Part shown: positions 17,952 to 26,627 of the stretch, in pieces
Layout of the letters: the number at the start of each line of letters is the position of its first letter
Numbering within the stretch: the first letter of the stretch is position 1
Source: Lacinutrix sp. Hel_I_90
Lineage (GTDB): Bacteria > Bacteroidota > Bacteroidia > Flavobacteriales > Flavobacteriaceae
DNA length: 64,000 nucleotides
Assembly: GCF_000934685.1 (NCBI RefSeq)
Contig: NZ_JYNQ01000001.1
Coordinates: forward strand, 3,323,501 to 3,387,500
Direction of reading: 5' to 3'
Program-made: the position numbers and the translations under genes
The notes under the pieces: model-generated
Database searches by the model: none
What the model was told of the DNA's origin: nothing
What the model saw: the letters and a program-made list of their open reading frames with translations, nothing else

Positions 17952-18941
17952 TTACTGGATAGTCGGAGTTATTACTGTGGTTTCATAATAGTCCTTCCAA
18001 GCTTGTATTTTACCAACATACATTTTGAGATAATTTTCAGAAAGAAAAATATTAGACCAATCAAACCTTTGTGCTTGTACACCGAGGTAAAACACATAAA
18101 CAGAAGCACCTGCTTGTGGTATTAATTTTAGTTCTGTATCAGATATCCGACGCTTACTTTGATACCCTTCTAAAAAGCTTTCCTTTTTTAGTTCATACTG
18201 TTGTTTATCTGTTTCGATATGAAACAGTTGTTTGCAAAAATAACCAACATCTAAAATTTGTGAACCATTACCACAAAAATCAAAGTCAAATAGCGTAATG
18301 TCTTTTTCCTTGGCAATACTCATATTATCATACCAGATGTCTAAGTGTACAACGCCATATTGCATAGGTTCGAAATCGGAGTCTTTAAAAGTGCTTCCAA
18401 AGTCTTTAATGAATTCCATTTCTGGTAATGTTTCCGAAAAGAAGTGTTTTAAGTGCTCATAAGGTAGTTTTAAAAGTGATTTTTGGTCATAGGATATTCT
18501 GTCCATCGTTTTGTTTAACGTGATATTATGAATTTTAGCCATAAGTGCCCCAATTGCCTTACAGGCCTCTAGGTTTATAAACCGAATCTTTGCACCTTGT
18601 GCAAACGAAAAAAGGACCACATACCGAATTCCTTCAGGAGCTTTTATTTCTTGAATAAATGCGCCACTTTTATCTGCAATAGGAAAAGAAACGCTTAAAT
18701 GATTCGCTTTTAGTAAATTTAAAAGGTTTAGCTCTTCTAGAATTTCAGATTTAGACCTCCAATTATGGCTGTAGACTCTTAGTACATATTTTGTTTCATT
18801 ATCAGACAGAAAATAAGTGTGATTCATTCCTGTTCTAAACAATGTGCAGGTGTAATTTTTATTCAGCCCGTATTTTTCTTGTGCAAATTCCTCTAAGGCT
18901 TTTGCTGAAATAGTGGAGGCGGTAACTGGAAATGGATTCAT
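17952..18941 (-). CDS. Phosphotransferase family protein (APH/choline kinase fold)
   Basis: A 329-residue cytoplasmic kinase-like protein. The N-lobe (about 30-90) carries the strand YVLRVYSHNW, the catalytic loop is VVHLDIWYDNM (HxDxxxxN, about residue 200) and the metal-binding motif is LFDFDFCGNG about 16 residues later. These are the conserved elements of the aminoglycoside phosphotransferase/homoserine kinase II superfamily. The substrate is unknown, and antibiotic resistance should not be assumed. It is divergent from the DUF2851 gene across 133 bp. Confidence 0.8.
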   Translation of the reverse strand: MNPFPVTASTISAKALEEFAQEKYGLNKNYTCTLFRTGMNHTYFLSDNETKYVLRVYSHNWRSKSEILEELNLLNLLKANHLSVSFPIADKSGAFIQEIKAPEGIRYVVLFSFAQGAKIRFINLEACKAIGALMAKIHNITLNKTMDRISYDQKSLLKLPYEHLKHFFSETLPEMEFIKDFGSTFKDSDFEPMQYGVVHLDIWYDNMSIAKEKDITLFDFDFCGNGSQILDVGYFCKQLFHIETDKQQYELKKESFLEGYQSKRRISDTELKLIPQAGASVYVFYLGVQAQRFDWSNIFLSENYLKMYVGKIQAWKDYYETTVITPTIQ

Positions 18942-19074
18942 TTTTTTTCTAATTGTGGCTAATCAATTGACAATAAAAAAGCATTTTGGGTCTTTTTATT
19001 AAACTTTAATCGAAGGTAGTGGAAAAAATTATAAAGACCAGTTTAACTGTTGAAGCAAATGCGTACATTTAAAC

Positions 19075-20349
19075 ATGCAAGAAGATTTCCTTCACTACCT
19101 CTGGAAACATAAAAAGTTTGAGTTATCAAACCTTAAAACAACGCATGGAGCAATCATTACCATTGAGAGTGTAGGTGAACACAACCACCATACTGGACCA
19201 GATTTTTTTAATGGGAAATTGAAAATAGGGGAGCAGCTTTGGGCAGGAAACGTAGAAATTCATATAAAATCCAGTGATTGGTATGTGCACAATCACGAAA
19301 CAGATGCGAACTACGACAACGTAATTTTGCATGTGGTTTGGGAATATGATACGCAAGTCTTTAGAAAAGACAATACAGAAATTCCAACCTTAGAATTAAA
19401 GCGCTATGTTTCTATAGAAGCTTTAAACAATTACCAAAAGCTTTTTGGGAAAGCTCAAAAGTGGATCAATTGCGATAAAGATTTTGAAACTGTTGATACC
19501 TTTGTAATAAATCATTGGTTAGAACGCTTATATTTTGAGCGCTTGGAACGTAAGGCACAAGATATTTCAACGCTCCTAGAGCAAAGTAAAAACGATTGGG
19601 AAGCCGTGTTGTTTAAACTCTTGGCTAAAAACTTCGGACTCAAAGTCAATAAAGACGCTTTTGCCAGTATAGCAAATTCGTTCAACTTTTCTATCGTTAG
19701 AAAACAACAGGACAATTTAGAAAGTTTAGAAGCTTTGTTTTTTGGACAAGGAGAACTGCTAGACGATGATATTCAAGACACTTATTATTTAGGACTTCTA
19801 AAGGAATATACATTTTTAAAACAGAAGTTTAATGTGTCGTCACATAGCGTTACACCTTTACAATTTTTTAGATTGCGTCCACCCAATTTTCCAACCATTC
19901 GCTTATCGCAATTAGCTAAACTCTATCACACACAGCAAAATTTGTTTTCAAAAGTGATAGCCGCTAAAAATTTAGATGCCTTTTACGCGCTATTTTCAGT
20001 TGGAACTTCCACGTTTTGGGAAACGCATTATACCTTTAGTAAGCCATCTAAAGCTTCGAAAAAGAAACTTACTAAAGGGTTTATTGATTTATTATTAATC
20101 AATACTATTATTCCAATACAATTTAGTTACGCAAAGCAACAAGGCAAAATTATTAATGAAGACGTGTTAAAACTTATAGAGCAAATAAGTTCAGAAAAAA
20201 ACAGCATAGTAGAAAAGTTTAATGATCTAAAACCTGTGGCAACTTCGGCACTACAATCTCAAGCATTAATTCAATTGAAAACAGAATATTGTGACAAAAA
20301 TAAATGTTTACAATGTGCTATTGGTAATGCGCTTTTATCTCCTAGTTAG
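19075..20349 (+). CDS. DUF2851 family protein
   Basis: A 424-residue cytoplasmic protein typical of Bacteroidota. Family landmarks are the start MQEDFLHYLWKHKKF, the block GPDFFNGKLKIGEQLWAGNVEIHIKSSDW and, at the C-terminus, a small cysteine cluster (EYCDKNKCLQCAIGNALL). The early block has the look of a nuclease-like beta-sheet (acidic G-P-D-F plus E-x-H), but no function has been shown that I know of. It stands alone in its transcription unit. Confidence 0.75.
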   Translation: MQEDFLHYLWKHKKFELSNLKTTHGAIITIESVGEHNHHTGPDFFNGKLKIGEQLWAGNVEIHIKSSDWYVHNHETDANYDNVILHVVWEYDTQVFRKDNTEIPTLELKRYVSIEALNNYQKLFGKAQKWINCDKDFETVDTFVINHWLERLYFERLERKAQDISTLLEQSKNDWEAVLFKLLAKNFGLKVNKDAFASIANSFNFSIVRKQQDNLESLEALFFGQGELLDDDIQDTYYLGLLKEYTFLKQKFNVSSHSVTPLQFFRLRPPNFPTIRLSQLAKLYHTQQNLFSKVIAAKNLDAFYALFSVGTSTFWETHYTFSKPSKASKKKLTKGFIDLLLINTIIPIQFSYAKQQGKIINEDVLKLIEQISSEKNSIVEKFNDLKPVATSALQSQALIQLKTEYCDKNKCLQCAIGNALLSPS

Positions 20350-20502
20350 AGGTGTTTTGTAATTTTGTTAGTTTGGAGTACGGTTTTTGCCGTAAATTGA
20401 TACTAATAAGGTTGAATAGTTGAATAATAGTTACTTTTTTTTAAAAATAAATGTATTTTCAACAAAAACACCCAATTATTTAATTCGAAAATCTTTTAAA
20501 AA

Positions 20503-21336
20503 ATGAAAAAAAATGTAATTTTTAAGTATCTGTCTATTTTCGCTTTTGCGTTACTTATTTTAAATTCTTGCCAAAACGAAAATGACCAGGAGATCGCTAT
20601 AGATACAGAAGTGCCTGTAGAAATTTTAGAAAAACTAGCGGAAGCAGATTTCGATATTTCTAGTGTTAAACTCACATCAATGTTTGGAGAGCAAGGCGTA
20701 GCCGTAGAGGATATGTTTTTCTCTTATGCTGAACTAGAAGATATGGCAACAACTCCATCAGAAACTGGAAGACACTACCGCACAACTAGATTAGTAACCA
20801 GCTTACCAAGAGTTATTACCATAAGTGTAGATCCAAATTTAGGAAGCTTAGGGTCTAATGCACTAAATGATGCTGTATCGATGTATAACGGTGTTAACTT
20901 TCAATTGTCTTTCGAACGTGTAGCCTTTGGTTTAAAAGGTAAAAACGCAGCAGATATAGAAGTTACAGAATTCTCTGAACAACCATCAGGAGGTTTTATT
21001 ACTCTGGGTCGTGCTGCGGGTTTTCCAACACGAAAAGGAGATCCAGCAAAGGGCTTTGGTATTAACTCGGTATGGTTTAGCCTACTTAATCCGTCACAGG
21101 CTGATGTAGCAGGAACAATGGCCCATGAAATTGGACACTGTATAGGATTAAGACATACCGATTACCAAACACGTGAGAGTTGCGGACAAAATGTAAATGA
21201 AGGTTCTGCAGGAGTAGGAGCTATATATATTAATGGTTCACCAACTGGTTCAGATACGACTTCTTTAATGCAGTCATGCGGTCCTGCGTCTAATTTTAAT
21301 AACAATGATAGAAATGCGTTACAAGTTATTTATTAA
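20503..21336 (+). CDS. M57-type HEIGH metalloprotease lipoprotein
   Basis: A 277-residue predicted surface or periplasmic zinc protease. The N-terminus is a lipoprotein signal (LLILNSC, Cys near residue 23). The active site is HEIGHCIGLRHTDY (about 207-220), matching the dual-action HEIGH metallopeptidase group (M57), with a late MQSCG Met-turn-like segment. A propeptide-like region (25-100) precedes the catalytic domain. The gene has its own terminator. The HxxGHxxGxxH metal motif is complete, so the enzyme is probably active. Confidence 0.85.
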   Translation: MKKNVIFKYLSIFAFALLILNSCQNENDQEIAIDTEVPVEILEKLAEADFDISSVKLTSMFGEQGVAVEDMFFSYAELEDMATTPSETGRHYRTTRLVTSLPRVITISVDPNLGSLGSNALNDAVSMYNGVNFQLSFERVAFGLKGKNAADIEVTEFSEQPSGGFITLGRAAGFPTRKGDPAKGFGINSVWFSLLNPSQADVAGTMAHEIGHCIGLRHTDYQTRESCGQNVNEGSAGVGAIYINGSPTGSDTTSLMQSCGPASNFNNNDRNALQVIY

Positions 21337-21355
21337 TATTTAAAACATTTAATGT

Positions 21356-21386
21356 AAAAAACTCCCATAGAATTTGGGAGTTTTTT
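21356..21386 (+). terminator. Intrinsic terminator after the HEIGH protease
   Basis: ACTCCCA / TGGGAGT stem with a 7-nt loop, preceded by A6 and followed by T6, starting 20 bp after the stop codon. It could work in both directions. Confidence 0.85.
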
Positions 21387-21499
21387 ATGCTCCAATATTT
21401 CTGGATTGTTTCACGATTAAAATCAATCTTTTTTTATAAACATACAGGTACTTTTAAATAGTGTTTTTTTTTTACAAAAATTTCACCAACTTTGTTGAG

Positions 21500-21727
21500 A
21501 TGCAACTCTTTTATAAACCATTATTATATTTTCAAAAACATGGCTATCATGTTTGTCAGCGTATAGCAGACCGCTTAGGTATTCGAGCCAAAATTGTACG
21601 CACGTCTTTTATGTACTTAACCTTCGTGACTGTTGGTTTTGGTTTTGCATTATACTTGTTCTTAGCCTTCTGGATGCGTATAAAAGATATTATTTATACT
21701 AAACGCTCATCTGTATTTGACCTGTAA
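21500..21727 (+). CDS. Small PspC-domain-like membrane protein
   Basis: A 75-residue protein. VCQRIADRLGIRAKIVRTSFMYLTFVTVGFGFALYLFLAFWM follows the PspC pattern, in which a short helix with CxxLAexLGIdxxxVR is followed by one TM helix. Its length suggests a stand-alone PspC domain acting in membrane-stress signalling (inference). I chose the ATG at 21500; the upstream part of the frame reads low-complexity Phe/Asn. It is followed at 7 bp by the potassium channel gene, so the two form an operon. Confidence 0.6.
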   Translation: MQLFYKPLLYFQKHGYHVCQRIADRLGIRAKIVRTSFMYLTFVTVGFGFALYLFLAFWMRIKDIIYTKRSSVFDL

Positions 21728-21734
21728 TTCACTA

Positions 21735-22760
21735 ATGATAAATCCTATAATACGTTTATTCAAATCTAAAATTTATACTGCTTTTGCACTACTTTTTATA
21801 GTGTTATTAATTGGTGTGCTTGGTTTTAGAACTATTTCTGGTTACAGTTGGGTTGATGCCGTTTATATGACGGTGATAACTATTACAACGGTAGGTTTTG
21901 GAGAAGTACAACCCTTGGATGATGCTTCTAAAATTTTTACCATCTTTTTAATTTTATCTAGTATCGTTATCGTAGGTTACGCATTATCTATTATTACCGA
22001 ATATATTTTAAGTAAAAATAATTATGAAGATTTAATACAAAAGCGAATGCAAAAGAAAATAGATAAATTAAAAGATCACACCATTATTTGTGGCTATGGT
22101 CGTAATGGAAAGCAAGCAGCTGTTAAGCTCATGTCTTATAAAAAACCTTTTGTTATTGTAGAGAAAAATAAAGCGGTTATTGAAAAGTTTCAAAATGAAT
22201 CCACACCGTTTGTATTTGGTAATGCTAATGAAGATGAGGTCTTATTTCAAGCAGGAATTGAGCGTGCTAGTACTTTAATTTCGGCTTTACCTAATGATGC
22301 TGATAATTTATTTGTAGTCCTTTCTGCTAGACAAATCAATAATAAGATGTTAATCATTAGTCGTGCCTCACAGGAAACGTCTTACCAAAAACTAAAATTA
22401 GCAGGGGCTAACAACGTCATCCTTCCAGATAGGATTGGAGGTGATCATATGGCGTCTTTAGTGGTTGTGCCAGATTTAATCGAGTTTATAGATAATCTTT
22501 CAATAGGCGGAGCAGAAAATGTGAATATCGAAGAAATCGATGTTAATAAATTATACAACACGAGCAATACAGTACGTACCATTAGAGATTTAGATTTAAG
22601 AAATAAAACAGGTTGTACAGTCATTGGATTTAAAGGGAGTGATGACGAATACATAATAAATCCTGAAGCAGAAATAAAATTAGTGCCTAATTCTAAAATT
22701 ATCGTTTTGGGCAGAATCGAGCAAGTAAAAAAATTAAACTCGATTTACGATTTAGACTAA
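21735..22760 (+). CDS. Potassium channel with RCK (TrkA-N/TrkA-C) domain
   Basis: A 342-residue two-TM K+ channel. TM1 (about IYTAFALLFIVLLIGVLGF), a pore helix, a selectivity filter ITTVGFGEVQPL (TVGFGE instead of the usual TVGYGD) and TM2 (IFTIFLILSSIVIVGYAL) are followed by an RCK domain. The nucleotide-binding motif is IICGYGRNGKQAA (about residues 119-131), and the chain ends in a TrkA-C-like ligand domain. It resembles MthK-type channels gated by nucleotide or Ca2+. The start at 21735 (MINPIIRL) is preferred over an upstream in-frame codon that overlaps the PspC gene. Confidence 0.85.
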   Translation: MINPIIRLFKSKIYTAFALLFIVLLIGVLGFRTISGYSWVDAVYMTVITITTVGFGEVQPLDDASKIFTIFLILSSIVIVGYALSIITEYILSKNNYEDLIQKRMQKKIDKLKDHTIICGYGRNGKQAAVKLMSYKKPFVIVEKNKAVIEKFQNESTPFVFGNANEDEVLFQAGIERASTLISALPNDADNLFVVLSARQINNKMLIISRASQETSYQKLKLAGANNVILPDRIGGDHMASLVVVPDLIEFIDNLSIGGAENVNIEEIDVNKLYNTSNTVRTIRDLDLRNKTGCTVIGFKGSDDEYIINPEAEIKLVPNSKIIVLGRIEQVKKLNSIYDLD

Positions 22761-22867
22761 TACCCCCCATTTTAACAACGGGTGCTTTAAAAAGTCGGCA
22801 TTTTTTTGCATATTGCGGCTTCGAAAATTAACTATTCACTAACAATTAACTAATATATTACTTAATT

Positions 22868-24541
22868 ATGAAGAAATATCTTCTTTCCTTTTTAACATTA
22901 ATACTGCCATTTATTTCATTAGCACAAGACAATACAGCAGATAAAATCGATCTGGTTTTCAAAAAATATACAGGTTGGTTTGTAGAAGGTATTTTTGCCG
23001 AAATCCCTTTTACAGATACCATTAAAATTCCATGGGTACTGCTAGTTTTAATTGGTGGCGCCTTATTCTTTACCATTTATTTCAAATTTATAAACATCAC
23101 GGGGTTTAGAACTGCGGTTAGAGTCGTTCAAGGTAAGTATGAAGACATTGAAAAGCATGGTGTGGATACACTTTATGGCGATGATGCCCAAGTTGATGTG
23201 GTTACAGAGGAAGAAGAGCCAGAAGCGGCGTATGGCGATCAGACACCAGGAGGAGATGTGTTTGAAACGATTAGAGATGAGGGTGCAGATGGAGAAGTGT
23301 CACACTTTCAGGCATTAACTGCAGCATTATCGGCTACTGTTGGTTTAGGTAATATTGCGGGTGTTGCAGTAGCATTGTCTATTGGAGGACCTGGAGCAAC
23401 ATTCTGGATGATAGTAGCGGGACTTTTAGGGATGGCTTCTAAGTTTGCTGAATGTACTTTAGGTGTTAAATATCGTGATGTTGGTAAAGATGGAACGGTA
23501 TACGGTGGTCCAATGTACTACCTCACAAAAGGTTTAAAAGAAAAAGGGGCAACTGGTTTAGGAAAAGTGCTCGCAGTATTGTTTGCAATTTTCGTAGTCG
23601 GAGGTTCTTTTGGAGGTGGTAACATGTTTCAAGCGAATCAAGCAGCTGCACAGTTTACAAAATTATTTGATTTAACAGGTGGTAATGCAGGTATGTATTT
23701 TGGAATAGTAATGGCAATATTAGTTGCTGTTGTTATTATAGGAGGTATTAAGCGTATTGCATCTGTAACAGAAAAAGTAGTGCCTTTCATGGCAGGAATA
23801 TATGTATTGGCAGCTTTAATTATCTTGTTTGCTAATTTCACATTAATTGATGATGCATTCGCAGCAATTTTTAAAGGTGCATTTACACCATTATCTGGAT
23901 TAGGAGGTTTTATTGGGGTTATGATTCAGGGTATTCGTCGTGGTGCATTCTCTAATGAAGCAGGTGTTGGTTCAGCGGCAATTGCACACTCCGCTGTGCG
24001 AACAAAATATCCAGCTAGTGAGGGTATTGTTGCATTATTAGAACCTTTTATAGATACTGTTGTAATTTGTACAATGACCGCATTAGTAATTGTCATTACA
24101 AACTTTGATGGTGGATTCATGGAATACGGCGTTGAGGTAAAAGAAGGCGTTGAGTTAACAGCAATTGCTTTTGACACGGTTATCCCGCACTTCTCCATCG
24201 TTCTTACCATTGCAGTAATATTATTTGCATTTAGTACTATGATTTCTTGGTCTTACTACGGTATGCAAGGATGGGTGTTTTTATTTGGAAAAGGTAAAAT
24301 TACAGATTTAGTATATAAAATGTTATTTTTAATCTTTGTAGTTATTGGTGCTTCAATTAGTTTAGGAGCGGTAATAGATTTCTCTGATGCCATGATTTTT
24401 GCGATGGTAGTGCCAAATATTATTGGTGTTGTCATGCTCTCTCCAGTGATTAAGAAAGAGCTTAAAAAATACATGAATGCAATTAATAAAAAAGAAGAAG
24501 CCATAGAAGATGGTGCTACAGATTTAGTAGATAAAATGTAG
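22868..24541 (+). CDS. Sodium:amino acid symporter (AGCS family)
   Basis: A 557-residue inner-membrane transporter that would import alanine or glycine with Na+. Family motifs are GEVSHFQALTAALSATVGLGNIAGVA (about 139-164), GGPGATFWM, GSFGGGNMFQANQ and IGVMIQGIRRGAFSNEAGVGSA. About eleven hydrophobic segments follow. The N-terminus looks like a cleavable signal (MKKYLLSFLTLILPFISLAQ), and an unusual acidic insert of about 45 residues (around 90-138, with EEEEPEA) precedes the first motif. It is followed at 15 bp by the helix-hairpin-helix gene, whose first codons contain a terminator-like hairpin. Confidence 0.9.
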   Translation: MKKYLLSFLTLILPFISLAQDNTADKIDLVFKKYTGWFVEGIFAEIPFTDTIKIPWVLLVLIGGALFFTIYFKFINITGFRTAVRVVQGKYEDIEKHGVDTLYGDDAQVDVVTEEEEPEAAYGDQTPGGDVFETIRDEGADGEVSHFQALTAALSATVGLGNIAGVAVALSIGGPGATFWMIVAGLLGMASKFAECTLGVKYRDVGKDGTVYGGPMYYLTKGLKEKGATGLGKVLAVLFAIFVVGGSFGGGNMFQANQAAAQFTKLFDLTGGNAGMYFGIVMAILVAVVIIGGIKRIASVTEKVVPFMAGIYVLAALIILFANFTLIDDAFAAIFKGAFTPLSGLGGFIGVMIQGIRRGAFSNEAGVGSAAIAHSAVRTKYPASEGIVALLEPFIDTVVICTMTALVIVITNFDGGFMEYGVEVKEGVELTAIAFDTVIPHFSIVLTIAVILFAFSTMISWSYYGMQGWVFLFGKGKITDLVYKMLFLIFVVIGASISLGAVIDFSDAMIFAMVVPNIIGVVMLSPVIKKELKKYMNAINKKEEAIEDGATDLVDKM

Positions 24542-24556
24542 AAACAACTTTATAAT

Positions 24557-25432
24557 ATGAAATTAAAATCCCATTTCAAGTTTAGTCCTAAACAACGAAA
24601 TGGGATTTTTTTATTGTTAGTTCTCATCGTTACGTTGCAATGTATTTATGTTTTTGTTGATTTCACTTCGAATGAACTACGCATTGACTCAAATGAATTA
24701 AAGCAATTTCAAGCAGAAATAGATACTCTTAAAACTCTTGAAATTGAAAAGCGAAAACCAAAACGCTATCCTTTTAATCCCAATTTTATTACTGATTATA
24801 AAGGGTATACCTTAGGCATGTCTAATGCAGAAATAGATAGGTTACTTCTGTTTAGAGAACAAGAACAATGGATTAACTCTGCCAAGCAGTTTCAACAAGT
24901 CACTCATGTTTCAGATTCCCTTTTAGCTGTCATTTCTCCTTATTTTAAATTTCCAGAATGGATAACTAATCCTAAACCGAAGCAAAATTATGAGTCAAAG
25001 CTTTTTACTAAGACTCCTCAATCTGAAGCAGATAAATTAGATTTAAATAAAGCGACAGCTCAGCAACTCCAAAAAGTATACGGCGTAGGCGAAAAATTGT
25101 CAGAACGCATCTTAGAATACAGGACAAAAAATAAAGGATTTATCGCGATAATCGAGCTAGAGGAAGTGTATGGTTTATCGCCTGAAACTATTGAAGAAAT
25201 TAATAAGGCCTTCAATGTAAAAACACCGCGAGCGATTAAAAAGATAAAACTAAATACAGCTACAAGAGACCAATTAGTTACGATTCAGTATATAGATTAT
25301 GAAATAGCACACAATATTATAGAGCAGCGTATACTTCGCGAAGGCTTTAATTCCTTTGAGGAATTAACAAAAGTTAAAGACTTTCCTATTAAAAAAATAG
25401 AGATAATTAAGTTATATTTGGCGTTAAATTAG
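24557..25432 (+). CDS. Membrane-anchored helix-hairpin-helix (ComEA-like) protein
   Basis: A 291-residue protein with one N-terminal TM helix (GIFLLLVLIVTLQCIYVFV, about residues 17-35) and two helix-hairpin-helix DNA-binding repeats: LDLNKATAQQLQKVYGVGEKL (about 169-189) and LNTATRDQLVTIQYIDYEIA (about 233-252). ComEA-type proteins bind incoming DNA at the membrane, and flavobacterial relatives are mostly of unknown role. The start MKLKSHFKFS agrees with the family start, which means that codons 3-19 coincide with a perfect terminator hairpin. The acyl-CoA dehydrogenase gene follows at 22 bp. Confidence 0.75.
   Translation: MKLKSHFKFSPKQRNGIFLLLVLIVTLQCIYVFVDFTSNELRIDSNELKQFQAEIDTLKTLEIEKRKPKRYPFNPNFITDYKGYTLGMSNAEIDRLLLFREQEQWINSAKQFQQVTHVSDSLLAVISPYFKFPEWITNPKPKQNYESKLFTKTPQSEADKLDLNKATAQQLQKVYGVGEKLSERILEYRTKNKGFIAIIELEEVYGLSPETIEEINKAFNVKTPRAIKKIKLNTATRDQLVTIQYIDYEIAHNIIEQRILREGFNSFEELTKVKDFPIKKIEIIKLYLALN
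24565..24612 (+). terminator. Intragenic terminator/attenuator in the helix-hairpin-helix gene
   Basis: AAAATCCCATTTC (24565-24577) pairs perfectly with GAAATGGGATTTT (24597-24609), and a T-run follows to 24612. The loop holds a second perfect palindrome GTTTAGTCCTAAAC (24580-24593). It begins 24 bp after the AGCS symporter stop and lies inside codons 3-19 of the next gene, so it can end the symporter transcript or attenuate the downstream genes depending on translation. Confidence 0.75.
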
Positions 25433-25454
25433 AATATAATAAATTAGAAGATAA

Positions 25455-26627
25455 ATGAATAGCAGATACTTCACAGAAGAGCACCAATTATTTAGAAAAA
25501 GCTTACAAGATTTCCTTCAAAAGGAAGTCGTTCCTCATATCGATAAATGGGAAAAAACAGGTGATATAGAACGTTTTATTTGGGAGAAATTTGGCGAAAT
25601 GGGATTTTTCGGTATTAATTATCCGGAAGCTTATGGTGGTATGGCTTTAGATTTGTTTTATACAGTAATTTTCTTAGAAGAATTACAAAAAATAAATTCT
25701 GGTGGTTTTGCAGCTGCAATGTGGGCACACGCTTATCTAGCGATGACACATGTAAATGCTGAAGGAAGTGAGGCTATCAAACAAAAATACTTAACTAAAA
25801 GTATTACAGGTGAAATGATTGGCGCTATGGCAGTGACTGAACCTTTTGGAGGTAGTGATGTTGCAGGTATGAGAACAACTGCTGTGAAAAAAGGAGATAC
25901 TTATGTGTTAAATGGATCAAAAACATTTATTACAAACGGCGTTTACAGCGATTATATCGTTGTTGCAGCTAAAACGAGTCCAGAGCTAGGAAACAAAGGT
26001 ATTAGTATTTTTATCGTGGATAGAGATACGCCAGGAGTTTCAGCAACAAAATTAGACAAGTTAGGGTGGAAAGCATCAGACACTGGTGAAATTGCATTTG
26101 ATAACGTTACAATCCCTGCAAGTCATTTAATGGGAGAAGAAGGAAAAGGCTTTCCTTATATCATGCAGCACTTTGCTTTTGAGCGTTTAATTATGGGGGT
26201 TAATGCGCATGCGAGAGCAGAATTTGCATTAGAATATGCAGTACAATATATGAGTGAGCGCCAAGCGTTTGGAAAAACGATTGATAAGTTTCAGGCGTTA
26301 CGTCACACCATGGCAGACTGTTTTGCAGACATGGAAGTTTGTAAAGAATTCAATTATTCTGTAACAGAGCGCATGAATAAGGACGAATACGTGGTTAAAG
26401 AAGCTACAATTTCAAAACTACGTTCTACTAAAATGGCAGATGAGGTCATTTATCAATGTCTTCAAATGTTAGGAGGTTACGGCTACATGGAAGAGTATCC
26501 AATGGCACGTTTATTGCGTGATTCAAGATTAGGGCCTATAGGTGGTGGAACCTCTGAAATTTTAAGAGAAATTATCGCTAAAATGGTAATTGATAAGAAG
26601 GAGTATAAACCAGCTGTAAATAAATAA
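25455..26627 (+). CDS. Acyl-CoA dehydrogenase
   Basis: A 390-residue FAD enzyme of fatty acid beta-oxidation or branched-chain degradation. The order is an N-terminal helical domain, a middle beta-domain with MAVTEPFGGSDVAGMRTTA and FITNGVYSDY (about 125-160), and a C-terminal helical domain with ERLIMGVNAHARAEFAL, GGYGYMEEYPMARLLRDSR and GPIGGGTSEILREIIAK. The glutamate in YMEEYP is the likely catalytic base. Acyl chain preference cannot be read. The last 49 bp of the gene are the first unit of a tandem array that runs on for 500 bp beyond the stop codon. Confidence 0.9.
   Translation: MNSRYFTEEHQLFRKSLQDFLQKEVVPHIDKWEKTGDIERFIWEKFGEMGFFGINYPEAYGGMALDLFYTVIFLEELQKINSGGFAAAMWAHAYLAMTHVNAEGSEAIKQKYLTKSITGEMIGAMAVTEPFGGSDVAGMRTTAVKKGDTYVLNGSKTFITNGVYSDYIVVAAKTSPELGNKGISIFIVDRDTPGVSATKLDKLGWKASDTGEIAFDNVTIPASHLMGEEGKGFPYIMQHFAFERLIMGVNAHARAEFALEYAVQYMSERQAFGKTIDKFQALRHTMADCFADMEVCKEFNYSVTERMNKDEYVVKEATISKLRSTKMADEVIYQCLQMLGGYGYMEEYPMARLLRDSRLGPIGGGTSEILREIIAKMVIDKKEYKPAVNK

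Noticed and set aside
17952-18941. Aminoglycoside phosphotransferase as an antibiotic-resistance gene
   Set aside because: The motifs only place it in the broad kinase superfamily, and the neighbours are housekeeping genes.
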